Part shown: piece by piece, positions 49,769-58,335 of the stretch
Position numbering within the stretch: position 1 is the stretch's first letter
Layout of the letters: every line of letters starts with the position of its first letter
Program-made: the position numbers and the translations under genes
Notes under the pieces: generated by a model
Databases searched by the model: none
What the model was told of the DNA's origin: nothing
The model's input: only the letters and a program-made list of their open reading frames with translations
DNA from: Pseudonocardia kunmingensis
Lineage (GTDB): Bacteria > Actinomycetota > Actinomycetes > Mycobacteriales > Pseudonocardiaceae
Length of the DNA: 64,000 nucleotides
NCBI RefSeq assembly: GCF_006716445.1
Contig: NZ_VFPA01000003.1
Span: 434,001-498,000 of the forward strand
Direction: 5' to 3'

Positions 49769-50957
49769 CCCGCATCTCCTCCACCCCGAAGGTGGCGGAC
49801 TCGTGCTTGAAGTCGACGTCGGCGATCCCGCCGACGAGCGACAGTTCCGGAATGCGCCGGAAAAGCGATTCCAGGGCGACCCCGATCTCCATCCTGGCGA
49901 GCGTCGCACCGAAACAGGAATGGCCACCGTGACCGAAGGAGAGGTGTGCCGGCCCCGCCCTGTCGAGATCGATCTCGCGGGGCCGGGGGAACGCATCGGG
50001 GTCGTGGTTGGCCGCACCGAGCAGCCCGATCACGCCCTCGCCGGCACCGATCGTGGTGCCCGAGAACGTCCGTTGCTCGGTGAGCACCCGCAGTGCGAGC
50101 GAGTCGCCCACCGACAGCACCCGCAGCAGCTCGTCGACCGCGGCCGGCCACCGGTCGGGCCGCCGCTCCAGCTCCGCGCGCAGCGCCGCGTGCTCCAGCA
50201 GGTACAGCGCGCCGAGGGTGATCATGCTCGTGGTCGTCTCCCGCCCGGCGATGATCGTCATCGCGAGCGCGGACACCAGCTCCTGCTCGGTGACGGTGCC
50301 CGCGGGCAGGTGCTCGCCCGCCAACCGGCTCACCAGGTCGTCGCCCGGGGTGCGGCGCTTGGCCTCCACGAGGCCCCCCAGGAGCGAGAACAGCTGCCCC
50401 AGGGCGGCTCCCACCTGCTCGGACGTGCTCAGGCGCGAGCCCGACACCCGGGTGACGTCCCGGAAGAACTCGACGTCGTCGGCGGGCACGCCGAGCAGCG
50501 CGCAGACGACCGTGGTGGTGACCGCGTTGGCGTAGTGCGGCACCAGGTCGACCGGCCGCCCGAGGGAGTGCAGGTCGTCCACCAGCCCGTCGACGAGCTT
50601 CTCGACCGTGGGCCGCAGGGCCTGGACGCGGCGCGGGGTGAACTCCCCCACGAACAGCTTCCGGAAGCGCGTGTGCCGCGGCGGGTCGGTGCGGATGAAC
50701 GGCCGGGTCCGGATCCCGGCCTCCTGCTCGCCGGCCCCCATCGCGGGGAAGTTCGGCCTGCGGATGTCCGACGACGCGGCGGGATCGGCCAGCAGGGCCC
50801 GCACGTCGGCGTAGCGGGTCAGGACCCAGGCGGGACGGCCGGTCGGCAGGCGAACCCGCAGCACCGGCGTCTGCGCACGGATCCGGTCGTAGGCGGCGGG
50901 CGGGAAGAACGGCTCGTCACGCCGGATCGGAAAATCCGGGAGCACCTCGGAAGTCAC
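49752..50957 (-). CDS. Cytochrome P450 (CYP105-like)
   Basis: The 401-residue protein has the P450 hallmarks: the I-helix AGRETTTSM (oxygen-activating, with Arg in place of the usual His), ExxR in DELLRVLS and the haem loop FGHGGHSCFG with Cys348 as the iron ligand. A short N-terminus without a membrane anchor marks a soluble bacterial enzyme that needs a separate ferredoxin and reductase, not seen here. The GTG at 50957 gives the standard length; an upstream in-frame ATG at 50992 is an alternative. It is convergent with the reductase fusion and divergent from the thioesterase. In the cluster it probably hydroxylates or desaturates the metallophore. Confidence 0.92.
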   Translation of the reverse strand: MTSEVLPDFPIRRDEPFFPPAAYDRIRAQTPVLRVRLPTGRPAWVLTRYADVRALLADPAASSDIRRPNFPAMGAGEQEAGIRTRPFIRTDPPRHTRFRKLFVGEFTPRRVQALRPTVEKLVDGLVDDLHSLGRPVDLVPHYANAVTTTVVCALLGVPADDVEFFRDVTRVSGSRLSTSEQVGAALGQLFSLLGGLVEAKRRTPGDDLVSRLAGEHLPAGTVTEQELVSALAMTIIAGRETTTSMITLGALYLLEHAALRAELERRPDRWPAAVDELLRVLSVGDSLALRVLTEQRTFSGTTIGAGEGVIGLLGAANHDPDAFPRPREIDLDRAGPAHLSFGHGGHSCFGATLARMEIGVALESLFRRIPELSLVGGIADVDFKHESATFGVEEMRVSWPG

Positions 50958-51004
50958 ACCCCACCGTAGAACGGCCGGACCACGCATTTCCAGACCGTTG
51001 CCGC

Positions 51005-51031
51005 ATTGCCATGAGTGCATGCTTTGGCAAT
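51005..51031. promoter_or_regulatory. Inverted repeat in the P450/thioesterase divergent promoter region
   Basis: ATTGCCA (51005-51011) and TGGCAAT (51025-51031) are perfect 7-bp inverted copies separated by 13 bp that themselves contain GCATGC. This TGCCA-N13-TGGCA arrangement in the 104-bp divergent gap looks like an operator, and it does not resemble the Zur-like boxes. No matching regulator gene is adjacent. Confidence 0.35.
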
Positions 51032-51061
51032 TCTCCGCGCCATTGTTGTACGGTTCTTCGC

Positions 51062-51850
51062 GTGAGTTCCCGAACGGCACCCGATCCCTGGCTGCGACGC
51101 TTCACCGCGCGCCCCGCGGCGCGCCTGCAGCTCGTCTGCCTCCCGCACGCGGGCGGTGGGGCGAGCAGCTTCCGGGGCTGGTCGGGCCTGCTGCCGCCGG
51201 ACGTGGAGCTCCTCGCCGTGCAGTACCCCGGGCGAGAGGACCGCTTCGGCGAACCGATGATCGACGAGATGGGCGCGCTGGTCGTCGCGGTGTGCGACGC
51301 GCTGGCCGGGGTCCTGGACCGGCCCTACGTCCTGTTCGGGCACAGCATGGGTTCTGCGGTGGCCTACGAGGTGGCCCGGGAGCTGCGCCGCCGCGGGCGG
51401 CCGGGGCCCAGGAGACTCGTGGCGTCGGGGCGGGAAGCGCCGGTGCGCCCCCGCGGCGGCGAGGTCCACCTCGGCGACGACGACGCGCTGTGCGCGGAGC
51501 TGAGCAGGCTCGGTGGCACCGCGACGGAGATCCTCGCGGACCACGACCTGCGCCGGGCCGTGCTCGGCTACGTGCGCAACGACTACCGGCTCATCGAGAC
51601 CTACCGTCCCGCGCCCGCGACCCCGCTGGGCTGCCCGGTCACGGTCTTCACCGGGGACGCCGACCCCGAGCTCACGCCTGCGCAGGCGGCGGCCTGGGCA
51701 CCGCTGGGCGACGGCCAGGAGGACGTCCAGACCTTCCCCGGCGGGCACTTCTACCTCGGCCCGCACCGGGCGCAGGTCGTGAACGCGCTGCTGCGCCGGC
51801 TGGACCCGGCGCTGTCCCGCGGCCGCATCGAGCACCCCAGCACGCCGTGA
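51062..51850 (+). CDS. Type II thioesterase
   Basis: The 262-residue protein has LVCLPHAGGGASSFRGW, PGREDRFGEP, the nucleophile Ser95 in GHSMGSA and the catalytic His229 in GGHFYL. This is the pattern of editing thioesterases that free mis-primed carrier proteins in NRPS pathways. It differs from the cysteine-type thioesterase at the end of NRPS 2. The GTG at 51062 gives the family's usual start just before the first strand; an ATG at 51011 would add 17 unlike residues and include the promoter inverted repeat. It is the first of five overlapping genes (thioesterase, methyltransferase, two ABC transporters, methyltransferase). Confidence 0.92.
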   Translation: MSSRTAPDPWLRRFTARPAARLQLVCLPHAGGGASSFRGWSGLLPPDVELLAVQYPGREDRFGEPMIDEMGALVVAVCDALAGVLDRPYVLFGHSMGSAVAYEVARELRRRGRPGPRRLVASGREAPVRPRGGEVHLGDDDALCAELSRLGGTATEILADHDLRRAVLGYVRNDYRLIETYRPAPATPLGCPVTVFTGDADPELTPAQAAAWAPLGDGQEDVQTFPGGHFYLGPHRAQVVNALLRRLDPALSRGRIEHPSTP

Positions 51851-52629
51851 CACCGCACGCCGTGAGCACCGTCGAGAGCGCCTACTCCGCCGCGGGCGAG
51901 TTCTACGAGCTGGTCGCCGAGCGCCAGGCCGCCAGCAGCGGCCCCGCCCTGACCGTCGCGCTGGCCGGGGTGGACCCGGCGGCCGGGCCGGTGCTCGAGA
52001 TCGGCGCCGGCACCGGGCGCATCACCGAGCTGATCGCGCGGGAGGTACCGGGCGCCTCGATCGTGGCGACCGAGCCGGCCACCACGATGCGCGCCGTGCT
52101 GACCAGCCGGGTCGCCGGGGACCCCGGGCTGCGCGAGCGGGTCACCGTCACGGCCGAGAGCGCCCAGGACCTCGCCGCCCGGCTGCCCCGCACCGGCGAG
52201 CGGTTCTGCGCCGCGGTCGTCTTCGGCGTGGCCGGCCACCTCGACCCCGGCGAGCGGCGGGCCCTGTGGAGCGCCCTGGACGGCGCGCTGCCCCCGGGCG
52301 CCCCGATCGCGGTCGACCTGATGGGCGTCGCGGCACCGCGCACCATCCCCCCGGTCCGGATGCTGCGCGAACGCGTCGGCGACCAGGTCTACGAGTGGTG
52401 GAGCGCGGGCGAGCCGTCGGGCGCGGGCCGGATGCGCTTCGACACGACGTGGAAGGTGTTCGGTCCGGCGGGCGGCGCCCCGGTGCGCGAGGTCTCCGAG
52501 TCCTACCAGTGGCACACGCTCGGCACTGCCGACCTCGCGGCCGAATCCGGACTGGCGGCGGAGCAGGTCACCGAGGTGAACAGCCGCACCACGGCCGAGA
52601 TCGCGATCCTCCGCGGGCGGCCGGCATGA
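51847..52629 (+). CDS. Class I SAM-dependent methyltransferase
   Basis: The 260-residue protein has SAYSAAGEFYELVAERQ, the SAM-binding LEIGAGTGRITELIAREVP and a second acidic strand IVATEPATTMR, then VFGVAGHLDPGERRALW. It is closely related to the methyltransferase half of the fusion at 47816 (shared EFYEL, EIGAGxG, GVAGHLD, YEWW). O- or N-methylation of the metallophore, or of a phenol, is the likely role. It is GTGA-coupled to the thioesterase and ATGA-coupled to the first ABC gene. The family's methyl acceptor cannot be read. Confidence 0.9.
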   Translation: MTPHAVSTVESAYSAAGEFYELVAERQAASSGPALTVALAGVDPAAGPVLEIGAGTGRITELIAREVPGASIVATEPATTMRAVLTSRVAGDPGLRERVTVTAESAQDLAARLPRTGERFCAAVVFGVAGHLDPGERRALWSALDGALPPGAPIAVDLMGVAAPRTIPPVRMLRERVGDQVYEWWSAGEPSGAGRMRFDTTWKVFGPAGGAPVREVSESYQWHTLGTADLAAESGLAAEQVTEVNSRTTAEIAILRGRPA

Positions 52630-54368
52630 ACACCGTGACCAGGGTGCTGGCGCCGGTGCGTGGCACCCTCGCCGCCGCCGTCGCGCTGCAGGCCCTCGGT
52701 TCGGTGGCGGGAGTGGCCCCGTTCGTCGCCGTCGCCGAGATCGGCCGGGCGCTGCTCGCTCCCGAACCGGTTGCCTCGGACCGGATCTGGCTGCTGGTGG
52801 GTCTCGGTGCCGGCGCCGCGGTCCTCGCGCTGATCGCCACCACGCTGGCGACCACGCTGACCCACCTCGCGGACAACCGGCTGCAGCTGCTCCTGCGCAG
52901 GCGCATCGCCGGGCACCTGGCCAGGGTCTCCCCCGGCTGGTTCTCCGCCCGCAGCTCAGGGCACGTGTCCAAGGCCCTGCAGGACGACGTGCACTCGCTC
53001 CACTACCTGGTCGGCCACACCCTGCTCGACGTCACCGCGGTCCTCGTGACCCCGCTCGCCGCGCTGGTGTACCTGGCCGCCGTCGACTGGCGGCTGGCGC
53101 TGCTCGCCCTGGTCCCCCTGGTCGCCGGGGCGCTGCTGTTCCGGAAGGCCATGTCCGGCGCGGGCCCGTTGATGGCCGAGTACGGCAGGGCCCAGACCGA
53201 GATCAACGCCGGCATCGTCGAGTTCGTCGACGGCATCGCCGTGGTGAAGACGTTCGGCCGCGGCCGGTCGGCGCACCGCCGGTTCGTCGCGGCGTGCGAC
53301 GCCTTCCACGACTTCTTCGCGAGCTGGCAGCGGCGCACCACGTCGGTGACGACGGCGTCCCAGCTGGTGGTCACGCCGTCGCTGGTCCTGCTGCTGCTCC
53401 TCGGCGCCGGCACCGTGCTCGTCGTGGCCGGGTGGACGCCCGCCACCGCGCTGATCCCGTTCGCCCTGCTGGGCCCGGCGATCGTCGCCCCGATGGGCGC
53501 GGTCGGGCCCCGGATCCAGGCGCTGCGTGGCGGAACCGCCGCGGCGGCGTCGATCGAGGCGTTGCTCGCGGAGCCGGTCCAGCCGCAGCCTGCGGTGGGA
53601 GGCGAGCCCGAGGGCACCACGGTCACACTGCACGACGTCGCATTCCGCTACCCGGGCACGGAGTCCGACGCCCTCGCCGGGGTGGACCTGGAGTTGCGAC
53701 CCGGCACCGTCACCGCGCTGGTCGGACCGTCCGGGGCGGGCAAGACCACCCTCGCGACGCTCGTCCCCCGGTTCCACGACGTCACCGGCGGCGCGATCCG
53801 CATCGGCGGCGTCGACGTCCGCGAGCTCGACGCCCGCACCCTCTACCGCAGCGTCGGTTTCGTCTTCCAGGACACCACGCTGCTGCGCACCTCGGTCGCC
53901 GACAACATCGCCCTCGGCCGGCCCGGCGCGGCGCGGGAGGAGATCGTGGATGCGGCCCGCGCGGCCCGCATCCACGAGCGGATCCTCGCCCTCGGCCGGG
54001 GGTACGACGCCGTCGTCGGGGAGGACGCCGAGTTCTCCGGCGGCGAGCGGCAGCGGCTCTCGATCGCCCGCGCGCTGCTCGCGGACACCCCGGTCCTCGT
54101 CCTCGACGAGGCCACCGCGTTCGCCGACCCCGAGTCGGAGGCCGCCATCTGCGACGCGCTCTCCGAGCTGGCGGTCGGCCGGACCCTGCTGGTGGTGGCC
54201 CACCGGCTGCACACCGTCGCCGGCGCCGACGAGATCGTGGTGCTCGAGAGCGGCCGGGTCACCGAACAGGGCCGGCACGACGAGCTGCTCGCCCTCGGCG
54301 GCCGGTACGCGCGGATGTGGGCGGCCCAGGACGGCACGGTCCTCGCAGGGCAGGGGGTGCCGCGATGA
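52626..54368 (+). CDS. ABC transporter, fused membrane and ATPase domains (YbtP/IrtA-like)
   Basis: The 580-residue protein has six membrane helices in about 1-305 (for example LLVGLGAGAAVLALIATTLA and LVVTPSLVLLLLLGAGTVLV) and an ATPase from about 330: Walker A GPSGAGKTT near 370, signature FSGGERQRLSIARAL, Walker B VLVLDEATAF and the H-loop VVAHRLH. The fold is exporter-type, but in yersiniabactin (YbtP/YbtQ) and mycobactin (IrtA/IrtB) loci such pairs import the loaded siderophore. No siderophore-reductase domain is fused. It should pair with the next gene, whose start overlaps its stop. Confidence 0.92.
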   Translation: MNTVTRVLAPVRGTLAAAVALQALGSVAGVAPFVAVAEIGRALLAPEPVASDRIWLLVGLGAGAAVLALIATTLATTLTHLADNRLQLLLRRRIAGHLARVSPGWFSARSSGHVSKALQDDVHSLHYLVGHTLLDVTAVLVTPLAALVYLAAVDWRLALLALVPLVAGALLFRKAMSGAGPLMAEYGRAQTEINAGIVEFVDGIAVVKTFGRGRSAHRRFVAACDAFHDFFASWQRRTTSVTTASQLVVTPSLVLLLLLGAGTVLVVAGWTPATALIPFALLGPAIVAPMGAVGPRIQALRGGTAAAASIEALLAEPVQPQPAVGGEPEGTTVTLHDVAFRYPGTESDALAGVDLELRPGTVTALVGPSGAGKTTLATLVPRFHDVTGGAIRIGGVDVRELDARTLYRSVGFVFQDTTLLRTSVADNIALGRPGAAREEIVDAARAARIHERILALGRGYDAVVGEDAEFSGGERQRLSIARALLADTPVLVLDEATAFADPESEAAICDALSELAVGRTLLVVAHRLHTVAGADEIVVLESGRVTEQGRHDELLALGGRYARMWAAQDGTVLAGQGVPR

Positions 54369-56110
54369 TCCGGCGGCTGCTGGCCGCGCTCGGCCCCGAG
54401 GACGCGCGGCCCGTGCGCAGGCTGCTCGCGCTGCTTGTCGCGGCGGCGGTGCTGCAGGGGCTCGCGTTCGCCCTGCTCGTTCCGCTGCTGCGCGCGCTGC
54501 TCGGGCCCGACCCGCGCGACGCGTGGGCACCGCTGGGCTGGTTCGCCCTCGCCACCGCGGCGTTCCTCGCGATCACCTTCCACGCCCAGAACGAGGGCTT
54601 CCGCACCGGCGCCCGAGTCGCCCGTCAGCTGCACCACGTCCTCGGCGAGGCGATCGTGACGCTCCCTCTGGGCTGGTTCGCAGGCGGCCGCTCCGGCGAG
54701 CTCACCCGGGTCGCCGGGCAGAGCGTGCTGCAGGTGATGTCGCTGCCGGCACACCAGTTGCGCCCGCTCGTCACCGCCGTCGTCACCCCGGCCACGGTGC
54801 TGGTCGCCCTGCTCGTGATCGACTGGCGGGTTGGGCTCGCCGTCGCCGTGGCCGTGCCGGTCCTGCTCGTGGTGCTCCGCGTCGGCAACGACCTGCTCGC
54901 GCGCAGCGACCGGGGCCGGGACGCGGTGATCCACGAGGCCGCCGCGCGGGTGATCGAGTTCGCGCGGGCCCAGCCGGTGCTGCGGGCGTTCGGTGCCACC
55001 ACCGACGGCAACCGGGTCCTCGACGACGCGCTGGTCGCCCAGCGCGACGCCGACCGCCGGATGATCGGGCTGGCCGTGCCCGGCCTGGTGTCGTTCGCGT
55101 TCGGGGTCCGCGTCGTGTTCACCGCCGCGCTGGCACTCGCCGTCCAGCTCGCGCTCACCGGATCGCTCGACCCCGCCACCGCGATCGCCGTCATCGTGCT
55201 CGTCGCGCGGTTCACCGAGACGATCGGGACCGGCGCCGAGATCGGCGCGAGCCTGCGGATGTCGGGCAACGCCCTCACCCGGATCACAGACGTGCTCGAC
55301 ACCCCGCCGCTGCCCGAACCGGCGCGGCCGCGCCGGCCGGAGTCGTACGAGGTCGAGTTCGCGGGAGTCGGGTTCGGCTACCGGGCGGACGCCCCCGTCC
55401 TGCGCGACGTCTCGTTCACCCTGCCCGAACGCGGGCTCACCGCGCTGGTCGGGCCGTCCGGGGCGGGCAAGACCACCGTCGCCCGGCTGCTGGCCCGCTT
55501 CGCCGACGTCGACACCGGCGCGGTCCGGATCGGCGGCGTCGACGTCCGGGAGATCGCCGCCGACGACCTGATGGGCCTGGTCGCGAGCGTCTTCCAGGAC
55601 GTCTACCTGTTCGAGGGCACGCTGGCCGACAACGTCCGGCTCGGCCGTCCCGACGCGAGCGCCGACGACCTCGACCGGGTCGGCCGGCTCGCCGGGCTGA
55701 TCCAGGTCGTCGAGGAGCTGCCCGCCGGCTGGGACACCCGCGTCGGCGAGGGCGGCGCGACGCTGTCGGGCGGGCAGCGCCAGCGGGTCTCGATCGCCCG
55801 CGCCCTGCTCAAGGACGCCCCGATCGTCGTCCTCGACGAGGCGACCGCCGCACTCGACCCGGAGAACGACGCGGCGATCGGCGCGGCCGTCACCGAGCTC
55901 GCCACCCGCGCCACGGTGCTGGTGATCGCCCACCGGCTGCAGACGGTGCAGGCCGCCGAGAAGATCCTCGTGCTGCGGCACGGGGTCGTCGCCGAGCAGG
56001 GCCGGCACACCGAGCTGCTCGCGGCCGGCGGTACCTACGCCGAGTTCTGGGAGCGGCGCACGCACGCGGCGGGCTGGCGGCTCGTCCCCACCACGGAGGA
56101 GAAGCGATGA
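54365..56110 (+). CDS. ABC transporter, fused membrane and ATPase domains (YbtQ/IrtB-like)
   Basis: The 581-residue partner half-transporter has membrane helices at about 20-300 and an ATPase from about 330, with Walker A GPSGAGKTT near 365, Q-loop FQDVYLFEG, signature LSGGQRQRVSIARAL and Walker B IVVLDEATAALD. The canonical Glu after Walker B is present, so both halves look hydrolytically competent. The ATG overlaps the preceding stop and the TGA overlaps the following methyltransferase start. The likely role is heterodimeric transport of the metallophore-metal complex across the cytoplasmic membrane. Confidence 0.92.
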   Translation: MIRRLLAALGPEDARPVRRLLALLVAAAVLQGLAFALLVPLLRALLGPDPRDAWAPLGWFALATAAFLAITFHAQNEGFRTGARVARQLHHVLGEAIVTLPLGWFAGGRSGELTRVAGQSVLQVMSLPAHQLRPLVTAVVTPATVLVALLVIDWRVGLAVAVAVPVLLVVLRVGNDLLARSDRGRDAVIHEAAARVIEFARAQPVLRAFGATTDGNRVLDDALVAQRDADRRMIGLAVPGLVSFAFGVRVVFTAALALAVQLALTGSLDPATAIAVIVLVARFTETIGTGAEIGASLRMSGNALTRITDVLDTPPLPEPARPRRPESYEVEFAGVGFGYRADAPVLRDVSFTLPERGLTALVGPSGAGKTTVARLLARFADVDTGAVRIGGVDVREIAADDLMGLVASVFQDVYLFEGTLADNVRLGRPDASADDLDRVGRLAGLIQVVEELPAGWDTRVGEGGATLSGGQRQRVSIARALLKDAPIVVLDEATAALDPENDAAIGAAVTELATRATVLVIAHRLQTVQAAEKILVLRHGVVAEQGRHTELLAAGGTYAEFWERRTHAAGWRLVPTTEEKR

Positions 56111-56841
56111 ACCACTACGGCGAGTACGACGCGTCGGCGCCCTACCTGCACCTGCTCAGCGAATCGGCGTGGGTCGACCTGGGCCCCCGGCTGGCGGACG
56201 CCCTCGCCGGCGCCGACCCGGCAGCGGGAGCGGTGCTCGAACTCGGGGCGGGATCCGGCCTGGGCACCGAGCGCATCCTCGCCGCCGTGCCGGACTCCCC
56301 CGTCCTCGCCGCCGAGCCGTCGGCAGCGCTGCGCGCCGTGCTGATCGCCCGGCTGCGCGGGATGACCGGAGGTGAGCGGGTGACTGTGCTGCCCGTGGGC
56401 GCCGCCGAGGTCGACCTGCCGGAGCGGCTGGCGGCCGTCGTGGGGATGCACATGGTCGGGCACCTCGCCCCGGACACCCGCCGCGCGCTCTGGCGCGACA
56501 TCGCCGCCCGGCTCACGCCGGGGGCGCCGGTGGTGCTCAACGTGCAGCCACCGGAGACCGCGACCGCCGTTCCCGCCTGGCCGCCGTTCGGCGTCCGGCA
56601 GGGCGCGCTGACCTACCAGGGCACGGGCAGCGCCGAGCCCACCGGCCCGGAGTCGGTGCGCTGGCGGATGCAGTACGCCACCCTGCGCGACGGCGTCGTC
56701 GTGGAGGAGGCGGAAGCGGAGTACGGGTGGTGGGTCCTGTCGGCGGCCGGCCTCGCCGCGGAGCTGACGGAGGCGGGCCTGCACTCGGAGGTCAACGGGG
56801 ACCTGGTCGTCGCCCGAGGTTCAGGAAAGCCACTTTCCTGA
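56107..56841 (+). CDS. Class I SAM-dependent methyltransferase (ends inside a palindromic repeat)
   Basis: The 244-residue protein shows the SAM motif LELGAGSGLGTERILAAVP and VGMHMVGHLAPDTRRALW, the same layout as the methyltransferases at 47816 and 51847, making it the third paralogue. Its N-terminus (NHYGEYDASAPYLHLLSES) is the family's substrate lid. The last residues (GSGKPLS) and the stop codon are supplied by repeat copy B, so the original C-terminus was probably replaced when the repeat arrived. It overlaps the convergent double ATPase gene by 21 bp. Confidence 0.9.
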   Translation: MNHYGEYDASAPYLHLLSESAWVDLGPRLADALAGADPAAGAVLELGAGSGLGTERILAAVPDSPVLAAEPSAALRAVLIARLRGMTGGERVTVLPVGAAEVDLPERLAAVVGMHMVGHLAPDTRRALWRDIAARLTPGAPVVLNVQPPETATAVPAWPPFGVRQGALTYQGTGSAEPTGPESVRWRMQYATLRDGVVVEEAEAEYGWWVLSAAGLAAELTEAGLHSEVNGDLVVARGSGKPLS

Positions 56842-56876
56842 ACCTGCAGGACAGCAACGTGGCTTTCCTGAACCTC
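56816..56876 (+). repeat. Palindromic repeat, copy B, spanning two convergent gene ends
   Basis: GAGGTTCAGGAAAGCCAC (56816-56833) and GTGGCTTTCCTGAACCTC (56859-56876) pair perfectly over 18 bp. A competing local hairpin, AGGTTCAGGAAA with TTTCCTGAACCT around GCCAC (56817-56845), is also perfect over 12 bp. The element supplies the stop codons of the methyltransferase (plus strand) and the double ATPase (minus strand) and can act as a bidirectional terminator. Confidence 0.9.
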
Positions 56877-58335
56877 CGGACCGGGCCAGCGGGCCCTCCT
56901 CCACCACCCGCCCGTCGTCGAGGACAAGCACGCGGTCCGCGCTGCGGGCGACGACGCCGAGGTCGTGGGTCACCAGCAGCACCCCGAGCCCGGCGTCGCG
57001 GCGCAGCTCGTCGACCAGGTCGATCACCGCGGAGCCGATCTCGGGGTCCAGCGCCGAGGTGACCTCGTCGCAGACCAGCAGGTTCGGACCGGCGGCGAGC
57101 GCCCGCGCGAGGTTCACCCGCTGACGTTCCCCACCGGAGAGCTCCCCCGGCCTGCGTTCGCGCATCGCGGCGGGGAGGTGCACCCGGTCCAGCAGAACCG
57201 AGGTCCGCGCCGACGCCTCGGGGCCGCGTACGCCGCGCAACCGCAGCGCACGCGCGAGCGCGTCGCCGACGGTCTCGCGGGGGTTGAGCGCGCCGACGCT
57301 GTCCTGGGCCACGAGCTGCACCGCGCGGCGCTGGGCCGGGGTGCGGTGGGCCGCCCGGGGCGCGAGCGGGGAGCCGTCGAGGGTGAGGAGCCCGGCCGTA
57401 GGCGGGTGCAGCCCGGTGACGACGCGGGCGAGGGTGCTCTTGCCCGAGCCCGAGGGGCCGACGAGCGCCAGGCACTCCCCCGCACCGAGCTCGAACGACA
57501 CCTCGTGCAGCACCGGGGAGCGGCGGCCGTGCGCCGCGCTCACCCCTTCGGCCGTGAGCAGCGGTGCGGCGCGGACCGGTGCTGGAACCGCGGGCGGGCG
57601 CGGGGGCGGCCCTGCGAGCACGGAGGCGGGCGCGCCGTCGGCGACGACCCTCCCGTCCCGCATCACCAGCGTGCGGTCGGCCAGCGCGCCGACGAGCCGG
57701 GTGTCGTGGCTGACGAGGACGACCGCGCACCGCTGCACGACCTCGGCGAGCAGCTCCCGCACCGAGTCGGCGACCACGGAGTCCAGCCCGGCCGTGGGCT
57801 CGTCGAGCACGAGCAACCGCGGTCCACCCGCCAGCGCGACCGCCAGGGCGACGCGGCGGGCCTGGCCACCGGAGACCTGCGCCGGCAGCCGGCGCAGGAA
57901 CTCCGGGTCCGCCGGCAGCGAGACCGACTCCAGCAGCCGCGCGGTCTGGGCCGCGGCACCCGCGCGTCCGACGCCGGGGCAGCGCAGCCGCACCGACTCC
58001 GCGATCTGGGCACCGAGCCGGCGCCGCGGGTTCAGCGCCGCCGCCGGGTCCTGGCCGAGGAAGCTCACCACCCGGCCGCGGAGCTCGCGCGCACCGGTGC
58101 GGGTGAAGGGGTCCGTGCCCTCGACGCGAACCTCGCCGCCCCGCCGGACGAGGCCGGGCCGGACGTGGCCGAGCAGGGCCAGCGCGGTCGTCGTCTTCCC
58201 CGAGCCGGAGCGCCCGGCGATGCCGAGGACCTCGCCGCGGCCGACGGTCAGGGAGGCGCCGTCCACGACGGGCGCCCCACCGCCGACCGGTCCGACGACC
58301 AGGTCACGCACCGACCCCAGCGCCGACTCAACCAC
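56821..58335 (-). CDS. Fused double ATPase of a nickel/peptide-type ABC importer
   Basis: The 504-residue protein carries two ATPase domains that are separate proteins in most Dpp/Opp/Nik systems. Domain 1 has Walker A GRSGSGKTT (41-49), signature SGGQARRVALAVAL and LLVLDEPTAGLD. Domain 2 has GPSGSGKST near 293, LSGGERQRVNLARAL and LLVCDEVTSALD. The GTG start overlaps the permease stop. The C-terminal tail (SGGSGKPRCCPAGSGKWLS) is encoded by repeat copy B and adds residues with no counterpart in relatives. It energises the two permeases and the binding protein encoded upstream. Confidence 0.92.
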   Translation of the reverse strand: MVESALGSVRDLVVGPVGGGAPVVDGASLTVGRGEVLGIAGRSGSGKTTTALALLGHVRPGLVRRGGEVRVEGTDPFTRTGARELRGRVVSFLGQDPAAALNPRRRLGAQIAESVRLRCPGVGRAGAAAQTARLLESVSLPADPEFLRRLPAQVSGGQARRVALAVALAGGPRLLVLDEPTAGLDSVVADSVRELLAEVVQRCAVVLVSHDTRLVGALADRTLVMRDGRVVADGAPASVLAGPPPRPPAVPAPVRAAPLLTAEGVSAAHGRRSPVLHEVSFELGAGECLALVGPSGSGKSTLARVVTGLHPPTAGLLTLDGSPLAPRAAHRTPAQRRAVQLVAQDSVGALNPRETVGDALARALRLRGVRGPEASARTSVLLDRVHLPAAMRERRPGELSGGERQRVNLARALAAGPNLLVCDEVTSALDPEIGSAVIDLVDELRRDAGLGVLLVTHDLGVVARSADRVLVLDDGRVVEEGPLARSGGSGKPRCCPAGSGKWLS

